From positions 13,088,740 through 13,152,739 of the forward strand of contig NC_061804.1 of NCBI RefSeq assembly GCF_021462225.1: a stretch of 64,000 bases of DNA, given 5' to 3'. Under the pieces are notes generated by a model. That model made no database searches. It had not been told where the DNA came from and worked only from the letters and a program-made list of their open reading frames with translations. How positions within the stretch are numbered: position 1 is the first letter of the stretch; every line of letters begins with the position of its first letter. The translations under genes and the position numbers were made by a program. Source of the stretch: Girardinichthys multiradiatus. Lineage: Eukaryota > Chordata > Actinopteri > Cyprinodontiformes > Goodeidae. This document shows, one piece after another, positions 55,050 through 64,000 of the stretch.

Positions 55050-58000
55050 GTAAGGTGGCAGCTGGCTTTACTAATATTTATCTACAAGTTTAACTGGTGT
55101 ATTTTGTGCGTGCATATTTGATTTTGAGTGAACATTTTTTTTTATTTTTTATGTTTCAGTAGTTTTATTTGAAAATAGAGACCCCCAGAAATTCCAGCTG
55201 GAGAGAAATGCAGCCTTGCGCAGGGCGATGTCAGTGACAGTCATTGACAGTGTTTAACAACACTGCTTGGTACGTCGTCTGCCAAACGAGGTGCTATAAA
55301 TCGTTCAGTATAGGAGCAAATTTCAAAGAACAACGCGTAAAGAAAGAGCTCCAGAGGTTTGAATGATAACACGGCGAGGCACGCATATCTCTGGCTGGTC
55401 ACTCGTATGGATTCCCGATCTCAACATCCCGCTTATACCTCCCACTCTCTATTCGTCAGGCTTGATGTTGGCCAGACTTAATCAATTTACAACTAATACC
55501 TTTAGGAGACATGCGGTTAAAAACAAACAAAAAAACTCCTAATAGTTGAAAGGGAAGACGATCCATAACAAGATTTACATGTCTGATTGTATTAAATGAG
55601 CTGCTTTTGCTGAGAAAATCCTTTAATTGTCACAAGAGAGGCCGGCCCAGCAGCAGAAAAGCTTCCGTGACGGCCAGTGGAGTGGGAAATGAGGACTGCT
55701 TAACGCGCACGCCTGTCATGAGTTGCAGTGTTTGGGGCTGACAACCTCTCCATCTCCACCGGATGCCCTCCAATCTCCATACAGACAGTCTGCAATACGG
55801 ATATATAAATAGAAGCTGCAGTCAAATGATAACCCTTCAGCCTTTTTATAGTAAACAACACAGGCATATGCGCGTGCACAAACAGCAAAAGCACGTGCAA
55901 GAACATGCAGGCTTCAAGATTAACATCTGACCATTGTTTCTGGATTAGAATATCACTGACTGCGGTTCCCAGACTTATCTGTTTGCACTCTCACCTATAG
56001 ACATGTTCCATAATTTCCTACAACATCCAGCCTATTTGGACTGTATGATCGTTCTTTGCAGTCTAAAACAAGCAAGTGCTTTAGAATGCATACATGCTGA
56101 CCCAGTGGAGACTCCACAAAGATGGAAAACAACAGCATCAAAGCTGTAGAAGAACTTGAGATGAAACCCCTTCTAATCACCAGTGATTAAACAAGCTGTG
56201 CCCCCAGGGTCGCCTTGAGAAATAATGATGTCAACTGGAATAGTGACTTAGCCGAGCATACTGTAGCTCGCAATCTGCTGCTTGACTTATTAGCTGCCTT
56301 CCAGAGAGTCATTACTATGAGTCCGGCCGATTATGGCTGGTTGTTGCTTCACAGACAGGCTTAATAGTGGGATGACTCAGACACACACACACACACACAC
56401 GCATCCATGCATGCACCCAAACAAATCCTCACCGTAACATTTCCAGTCATTAGAGTTGAATTAGGCTTCTGGAGGGCTCTACTGATAACCAATTAAACCA
56501 GAAGTGGCTTAAAGCAGCATATGTGCATGAGAATAACTTATGTTATACTTCATCCGTAATAGTATGACAGCAGTAGATGCCTATTCTGCTGCTAACTTGT
56601 GAGAAAAGCTTCACAGGCTTCTACAGGTTTTGCATGATATGCTGTTTTTAGTCTGGCAGCCTATTTATCCAGTTCTCTAGACTGCATTTAAATTCATCAT
56701 CATAAGCATGTAATTGACCTTTTGAGTGACGTTGACAAAATAAATGCTACTGTGAGGTTTCCTGCTCCGATAAAATTGCTACGCAGCGCCAATTCTGCTG
56801 TTGTTTTGTCATTGTTAATGGACAATTTGATTTCAGATTGCTTTGACTGGGGCTGCTTGCTGAGCGAGGGTGCTCAGATAGTCTGTACAAAACAAAACAA
56901 TGCTAAAAAAGCTCATGAATTAGTCTTGCCTCCCATATTTAGTATGAGTATAATAGTGTAATAAATATGACATGATCAGTGATTACAACCAGCAGTTAGA
57001 AGAACGGAGATGGTTCTTTTGCTCCAGGACATTTCAGGACTTTTGTTGGCAGGTGAGCAAGTTGTATTAGTTAAAGTCCACATAACATAAAGAGGGAAAC
57101 GTATGATCCTTAATACAATTGCATATTTTTAGTACTTTAGTCAGTTAAATATGACTTTTCTACAAGAAAAATTAGGATTTGAATTCTAGTTTCTTCATTT
57201 TATATCAAGTGCTAGGAGAACAAACCATTAGTTTTGTTACAGGAAAGAACATTTCTTCTATAGGAAACCCTGTTCAGAACGTCCACAAAACATAAATGAG
57301 AATAGCTTCAGACGTGTTCGCATCATCCGCTCTTGCTTCAAAAGAATTGCATTTATTTTTTGCTCCATGTGCTGGGATGGAGGGTTTTTTTGTTTTGTTT
57401 TTTGTGAAGTAAAGGACAACCTTCCATGATTGTGATATTTTGCCATAGAGGAGGAGCTGCATGGCTGACTTCTTAGAGGCCGCCAGGGTGGTTGAATTGG
57501 TCGAGTAAAGATGCACGGAATAAGGTGTGCTTGGAGCTCATTTCATATCTCGCCATGTACAACATTTGAGTCGCACTTCTGCGCAGCGTATGTGCGGGAT
57601 ATAAAAGCATCTCAGAGTTACGATGCTGATGCATCATGTCCACAACATGGGTTGCAGCCTGACTTAGCTAGTACTTAAATTGTGTTTGCTACAGAATGAA
57701 ATACAGAGGAAGGCAATCCTGAAGCATTATTTATTTAGGGCTGCATGCCTTCCTATATCACGTAACGCAAGGCTAATGTGCAATCTTTTGAAAGGAATAT
57801 TTTTTTATGAGGTTTTCCACTACAACACCAATTAGATGCACTATTGGTGCTGCTAGATTCGACTGTAAAAATTCTTCTTGATGAGTTATCCTGATTCTGA
57901 GATGTATAATGTGATAAAAAGACATTTCAAACAACACTGCTACAGAATGAACTACCTTTAGGTTAATTGTAAAAAAATGTTGTGCATCACATGGTGGACC

Positions 58001-58429
58001 CTGTGTGTTGCCTTAATTTCCACGGCTAGCTTCACAGTCAGTCTATAATCGCTACATCCCACGCTCTTGGGGAGCTGCGACTACCTTGTTCGCATAACAA
58101 CAGCGAGTTAACTTAAACTCCCCTCACTGTCTCTGTCCTTTCACAAGACAGACGGGGGCCACCAAAAAGGCATCTAAGTCACACCGTGAAGTGTTTTCTT
58201 AAAGGGGCACTAGTTAATACTAGTTGGTTACCATGGAGACTTAATTCATAATGATGGACAGACATTGCTGACCAAGAAGTCACATGGATTTCTTTAGCAT
58301 TTCCTCCTGCTGCTTGGGTGTCGAGAGATGTAGGTACATGCAGACTGTACTTCATCTATATCCTCCTGGCAAGAAAAACACAATTTTGTTTCATTCTGTT
58401 TTTGATACATGTGAAATGACAATAATAAT
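55050..58429. other. Probable first intron, 5' part
   Basis: Unique sequence, CpG-richer near its start. 56180-56350 and 57440-57640 are balanced and repeat-free and look like possible enhancers. There is a short (AC)n run at 56384-56402. No exon recognised. Confidence 0.4.
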
Positions 58430-58510
58430 GATCAGAATCAGAATCAGAATCAGAAAAGCTTTATTGCCAAGTACGTTTTTGGACATACAAGGAATTTGTT
58501 TTGGCGTAAT
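58430..58510 (-). mobile_element. LINE 3' end fragment with CTGATT tail
   Basis: CAGAATCAGAATCAGAATCA on the plus strand is the tail of a minus-strand copy. Next to it AAGCTTTATTGCCAAGTACG and ACATACAAGGAATTTGTTTT are the widespread 3' end of fish L2-type LINEs or dependents. Confidence 0.65.
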
Positions 58511-59087
58511 AAGCACATAAATTATAAGTGAGAGTATTTGCTGTTTTTAGTTTCCCCTCAAGGATAGAAATCGTTTTGACTTGACTGGAATACTCATACT
58601 GGGTTAAAACCCGGTCCTTAAATAACTTAAAAGGCCTGTATAGTTTCCACACGTGAAGAGATGCTCACAGCAGTTAATAGAACAGCAGTTTTGGAAGAAG
58701 TAACAATTATTCTTCAACACAAGTGGCAGTTTAAACACTTGGCATCACATCGCCGGAACGCCAAGCAATGTTTGTCTAATCAGAAGTGTGATGTATTCCC
58801 GCTCAACATGGCTGTCCCCTCAGGTAAACCATGTTCTGTCTTTCAATTTATACACCTAGTGACTCGGCTTTCCAAGTTTTCAGGAAATATAATGAGTCAT
58901 TCTCAAAAACAAAGGCAAAGATTTATTACGTGCTCTAAGACAAAATCCTATGAGCTGCCACTTTCACTATACTCTCGCACTGAGATGCAGGAGACAAGAT
59001 TAGTTTTAAATTGAAGTGATGAAATTTTTCCTTGTAGATTTACCATAGGGTGATAGCGACACACACACACGCACGCATGCACGCACG

Positions 59088-59153
<66 letters not shown>

Positions 59154-60029
59154 TTCATACTTGAAGAAATATTTCTCTGATTAAAACAAGGCCCATGACA
59201 ATGGAAAACACTTAATAAGAATGACAGTAAGGCTAAGGTACTTTACTAAAAACGATCCAGTATGTTCTGTACATTCCTATTCCACAGGTTTATTACTGGG
59301 CTTGTTGGATCTCCTCATAGGGCCCCTCAACTCCCCACAGAGTGCAGGACAGCCGGACGTGGACACTGTCGGTCACTTGAAATTCTGATCAGTGATGTTG
59401 AACTTGTAGAAATGACCTTTACTGCTGCTTCCCATATGAGCTCAGTGCATCAGCGGCGCAGCTCTGCCCAAACAGAACTGCCTCCTCTGCCTGAAAAGAG
59501 TCAGCGGAGAGTGAGAAATGTGGAGAGGGGTTAGGGAAAGGTCATCTGCCATATCTGTTTTCAGCATTGACTTTAGTCAGCCATCTGCCAACCTTTTTAA
59601 TGCCACTGTCCCTCTGCCCCCCATGTTTATAACTCCCAAACTGGGGATCTTTTTGCTTTGGAGGAGTGATGACCTCCCACTCTGGGTCTTATCATTGCTT
59701 ATCCAATGAGTGCTGCTCACCAAACTTTAATTGCTGGAAGTTTTACATGTTTTACATTACTGTTAAAGCAGCATTAATCAGGAAGATTTTGTGGAGAGCA
59801 GCTGAAAACTGTGGATACTTCTATAATGCACAAAGGTCAGCTATAATAAAGATCTGCGGGATCTATGATCAGATGTTTGTTTGACTACATACATACCGAC
59901 ATCAAATAATTTATCCAGTTTTTACATTTAACATTTTCCTAAAATGTAGGGATGCAAGGTGCATCATTTTTTACTACTTTTTCCTTGCAAACATCCTTTC
60001 TTTGCATGCTTTGTTTTCTGTGGACTCTC
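58511..60029. other. Intronic DNA with CA microsatellite
   Basis: Contains an ACAC/GCAC microsatellite at 59060-59149. 59290-59640 is balanced with short open frames but no recognised domain. Confidence 0.4.
59060..59149. repeat. (AC)n microsatellite with GCAC variants
   Basis: About 90 bases; its first third contains GCAC and GCATGC variants and the remainder is pure AC. Confidence 0.95.
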
Positions 60030-60215
60030 TTTCCCCCACTGTCCAAAAACATGCATGTCAGGAGAATGTGTCACTCAAAATTGCACTTATGTGTAATTAT
60101 GTGTGTGTATGGTTGTTTGTGTCTGTGTTGCCCTGTGATTTACAGGACACCTTTACAGGGTGTACCCATGCCCATTTGACCCCCGGAGACCCTTCAAAGG
60201 AATAAGCGTCATAGA
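60030..60215 (+). repeat. Degenerate SINE copy
   Basis: Shares CTGTCCAAAAACATGCATGT, GTGTTGCCCTGTGATTTACA and CAGGGTGTACCC with the body and 3' half of the SINE at 29835-30190. The tRNA-like head is absent. Confidence 0.65.
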
Positions 60216-60977
60216 AAACAAACGTGGATGTGCAGATTTTCTTGAAATATTCGTATTGGTTACTGCTTTGACAGAATTTTCCAATTAATTTCACGTCCTG
60301 ATTGATGAACTTGGTGTTAAGTGATGCTGATCTTGTAGGACACAAGGAAAGTTTTATTTTTTCATACTCAGTTATGAATTTTATGAATGTACATTAATAA
60401 TAAAAAACATAGCTGGGTAATGAAGTATGCATTAACACTGCAGGATTTGACAAAATGCTAATTTTTAAAAAAGACAACTGTAGGAAAAACTGATAATTCT
60501 GCTTAGTTTATTTTATGACATAACAAGATTGCAGCTCTGCACTTCTAAGAGCAACGTTAGATGGATTTGGGCAGAGGATTATTTAAGTTGCACTTGTGTT
60601 TCAATGGTTTGAACCTGATGTGTTTGAGCTAGAGTTTGAGTCCGATGAACCCAGAGTCATGATAGACACCAAGGTAGATGGTATAAGTGAAGCAAACGGT
60701 GACTATTATGATCATTATATTCATAATGTTTACTGGTACAAAACTGTTTGTAGTCCTATTTGAATTCTTACATCTGACTGGTTTGTGTATTATGTCACTT
60801 GACAGCATGTTATGTTACTTGTAAAATGACTAACTAGTTGATTTGCCAGTACAGTAACTCTGCATGCAGTCTGAACTTGTACTGCTTTAGCGTACCTCTA
60901 TCTGACTGCCAAGCAATGGGAGTTTTTTCTTCCTTCTTCCTTCTGATGCTGACTGGCATGAAGCAAATAGTATAGGC

Positions 60978-61351
60978 CAGAGGTCAGCAACCTTTACAAC
61001 CCTAAGAGCCATTCTTGTCTTTGGTCCAGCTAAACAAAATTTGTTTAGAACCACAAAAGCCGCATGACTGTTTTTTGAAAACAAACAAAAAAACGATACA
61101 ATAACAAAAAAAAAAAAAAAAAAAGGAATGTCCCGAATATGATTCGTGTTATTCTTTGTGGAAATTGTATGCATATATCACAGGAAAATGCTTAGGAAAA
61201 ACTATGCTAAAGTTTGAATTTTTTTTTATTATCTTCATATTTTAAAACATTGCTTGATTTTTCAGCCTTTTGGGCCAATGATTTTAACATCTGCAGGGGA
61301 GACTCTAAAGATCCAAATATGGTTCCAGTGCCACAGGTTGCAAACCCTATG
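60978..61351. mobile_element. hAT-like MITE
   Basis: The left end CAGAGGTCAGCAACC and the right end AGGTTGCAAACCCTATG are imperfect inverted repeats of a common fish hAT-type terminus. The AT-rich non-coding interior includes an A-run near 61100-61125. An 8-bp target duplication was not evident. Confidence 0.6.
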
Positions 61352-61540
61352 TTCTGCAACGTTTAGATCTGTCCCTGGTCCAACACACCTGAATCAAAGG
61401 GTGGAATTACCTCCTCAGCATGCAGTGAAGTTCAATAGAACCTTTCTGACCTAATTATTTTATTCAAGCGAGTTGAAGAAGAGACCCATCTAAATGTTGC
61501 AGGACTGGAGGTTAACACCAAGGTCTTATGTGACATCATG
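61352..61540. mobile_element. Second MITE, palindromic
   Basis: TTCTGCAACGTTTAGATCTG with TCCAACACACCTGAATC on the left is mirrored by GAGTTGAAGAAGAG ... CCATCTAAATGTTGCAGGAC on the right, then GGAGGTTAACACC. The structure is largely palindromic, as in a widespread fish hAT-type MITE. It abuts the preceding MITE directly. Confidence 0.6.
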
Positions 61541-62289
61541 TTAGGGATTGTGGCTTGAATGCATGTTTGTAGGAGAGTAGACTTTAACCTGGTTAAAAAA
61601 AAAAAAACTATTTTCAACAAAATGGCAAAACTAAACCATGACATCCTCTTCCTTAGGTGACAAATTACATTTAATGTGAGTTTGATCGATTTGCTGAAAA
61701 GTTTGACCGGTGCTTCTAAGAAGATTTGATCAATGATGTTACAAGTAGATGATGTTAGGATTTAATGATGCTCCTTTGGTTTGCCAATATCGAATTCCGA
61801 GCATCTTTAATTTATTTTTTATTTTTAGGTTCTTAAATCTGAGTGGACATTTTAACCTTCTATCTGAAATATTAATTGAAAGTAGTTTGTTTCATGGTAT
61901 TAAGGCTTTAAATATACTGTAAAGTTTCTTAATAGGTTTGAGATTGAGCCATTCTGAACACTTCAATACACTTCAATATTATCCTGCTTTATCTATTTCC
62001 GATTTAGCTTTAATTTGTGTTTGGGTTCATTATGCTGTCAGAATACTTAGTAATGTCTAATGTGTGGTTCCCAGGGCAAGATTTTCCAATTGTCGACTGA
62101 TTTTCAAAACCTGAGAGAGCCCACACATGACAATAAAAATCTTAGATATAGCAGGTTTGGTCCTACAGTGTGTGGTGTCCAGCCACACACTGTTGAACCA
62201 AAGTACGACACATCGCACACAAGCAGATTTCATTCACAAACATTCTGATGTCAGATGGGAAATCTCGCACAACCTCAAAAAATCAAACT
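61541..62289. other. AT-rich intronic DNA
   Basis: Nothing recognised. Confidence 0.4.
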
Positions 62290-62850
62290 TAAGTTTGGAG
62301 TAATTCCCCTCCGGGTTTACGTTCTGATTGGCAACACGTCACATTCAACAGGCTGTGTGCTCGTTTGTCCTCGGGGAACACCCCACACGGTAAGATATTG
62401 GGTCAAGACAATCCAACATCTCAGCATGATGCTACCACCACCATGCTTGGCTGTTGTTATAATGTTCTTAGATTTGAAAGCCTCATCTTGATTCTTTGAA
62501 ACAAGTTTCTTGTCTTTATAGCCAGTTCTATTGCTGTCCAGTTTGACCATTGGTTTGTTCATGTGGGCAGCCGCAATCTTCAGTTGAGCTTAAAGGTGTT
62601 GATTATTTTGGAGCGGCTCTTTCTAGTTTGCCACCCTCAGTTTATGTAAATGTAATGCAAAGGAGAGTGACACTAGTGTTCCACCATCTTTTAGTTTTGC
62701 TTAGAGCCTTGATGGTTATTAGGTTGTTTTTGCACATCCTGACCCCAAATACTCATCAATAATAGTGTTGGAAGACTTTGAAGGGCTTCCTCAAAAGTCA
62801 ATCCGATTAAAAATGCATGGACTTTGCTTGAAAGTAGGGTCCATTCCACA
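62290..62850 (-). mobile_element. Tc1 relic, minus strand
   Basis: The minus-strand frame 62317-62562 contains TTAKHGGGSIML, the conserved block after the first catalytic Asp in Tc1 transposases (plus strand: ACCACCACCATGCTTGGCTG). 62500-62650 corresponds to the helix-turn-helix side (GGGCAGCCGCAATCTTCAGT). It is frameshifted and partial. Confidence 0.55.
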
Positions 62851-64000
62851 TAACCAGCCAATTTAGATGAGTTCTTTCATTTCTGGTTAGAAGCCAATAT
62901 CCATCCATCACCTTGCCAATAGAAACAAAACATGTGTGGTTTCTCTGCAAATTGTTAAGGGACCTTTATCTAAATATTACGGGGGTATATGGATGCAATT
63001 GAGTTTTATGCATAACTTTGATTATGTGTGGATTTGTCCATCCACATTTTGTTTTGAAAAGCCACTATAGTTGTTTGGTGTATCATAAATGAAATGAAAT
63101 TAAATTCATGTCCATGATCATTGTATGTACACTTCTGGTTGGTACTGTATATACCAACCACATAGACTTCTTTCATATTGTTTTGGAGCAGATTTTTGCT
63201 GTTATATAATGAGCAGATGCAGTCCTGTTGGCCAAGCAGGCCACCCATTCGAGGTGCTGCACATCCCCCTGATATCTTGTTTGCTCTTACAGCTCTGTCA
63301 CAAAGCCTGCAGGGAATATCTGGATTTAACAAGTCGCTCTCTGTTTGCATGCCTTTCAGACGCACCTGACAAGCATGATGTGGGCTTTGACACCCAAGGG
63401 CGGCCAATCTGGTTATGGAAACGTGTCAGAAGCAAATCTCAGATATCAGAAAATGTGGAAGGAAGAGAATGGGATGTTATTCAGATGAAGCGACCTTTCT
63501 TCTTTCTGTTGTTTTCTCACGTGTCTTAAGATTGTGTTTTAATTCTACCTAACAGCCTGGAGCTCTGTCTCTTCTACACACGACATGTTAAAGGGAGAGC
63601 ATGAAACAGTGGTTAATTTGGAAGCTCAGCTGTTTCTGAAAGCACTGCAGCTTACATTATAGCCGTTGTTCGGTCTCTGTGTCATTTCAGAGAAGCAAAT
63701 GTAACATTTCTCTCTCTAAGGCTATCTAAAAGGCCACATATGCAGCTGCTTTTCTTCAAAATGAATACATTAACTTATCTAATCACAACTCACATATGCT
63801 TTGGTCACGCGTTCTAATTGCTGTAATGACTTTTCCTCCGCTGTTGGAGGTTTTCTAGCCTGTATGTGTGCTTCCCTGCTTTATACTGAGTTATACCTAA
63901 AAGTTGTATTTCAAGTAAAGCCTTATATCTTTTTCAACTAAATGTCATGGTTAGTATTCTGTGTTGTCAATTAATTTTCTTTCACACTACAAGAGCTACA
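62851..64000. other. Intronic DNA at the right edge
   Basis: 63345-63480 is an unusually protein-like open stretch without a clear donor (see findings). 63540-63960 is balanced, repeat-free sequence. No gene assigned. Confidence 0.35.

Overview
The window looks like nuclear DNA of a teleost (ray-finned) fish. The evidence is its content: many Tc1/mariner copies of several subfamilies, CR1/L2/Rex1-type LINEs with TTGAA-repeat tails, an RTE/Rex3-type LINE end, a tyrosine-recombinase (DIRS/Ngaro-type) retrotransposon, tRNA-derived SINEs, hAT-like MITEs and long CA repeats in an AT-rich background with almost no long host reading frames. The species cannot be named from this. No bacterial-style operon, CRISPR array, rRNA or functional tRNA gene is visible.

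Layout. 1-2788: a LINE entering from the left edge, nearly complete through endonuclease and reverse transcriptase but split by one frameshift. 3690-5570: decayed DIRS/Ngaro-type element (RNase H tail, then tyrosine recombinase), with part of the recombinase present twice. 5596-7305: a Tc1/mariner element with a DD36E transposase whose left end and flank are tandemly duplicated. 7306-13980: mostly unique DNA with candidate small exons at 7486-7562, 12847-12943 and 13052-13064, a SINE tail and an LTR-like block. 13985-16392: LTR-like leader plus a decayed, repeat-rich gag-like reading frame, followed by one arm of a diverged 190-bp inverted pair (16391 and 17911). 18632-24600: a second LINE copy, three Tc1 relics and another LINE relic. 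24600-32700: desert with SINE and hAT pieces and a few GC-richer blocks. 32700-36328: two Tc1 relics, then an intact 1610-bp Tc1 element with 200-bp inverted repeats and an uninterrupted 334-aa transposase. 36330-48000: desert with Tc1, RTE and L1 relics. 48440-49734: candidate 3' end of a minus-strand host gene. 52165-53150: two copies of one repeat head to head, forming a large inverted repeat. 54574-55049: CA microsatellite next to a CpG-rich promoter and a probable non-coding first exon with a strong splice donor. 55050-64000: probable first intron with LINE, SINE, MITE and Tc1 debris.

Functionally, the only proteins that can be read with confidence belong to mobile elements: the LINE endonuclease/reverse transcriptase and two Tc1 transposases. 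Host content is limited to one good promoter/first-exon candidate on the plus strand and several short splice-flanked open segments that need transcript or cross-species support. Blocks proposed as conserved non-coding DNA rest on composition and motif content only, since no alignment was possible.
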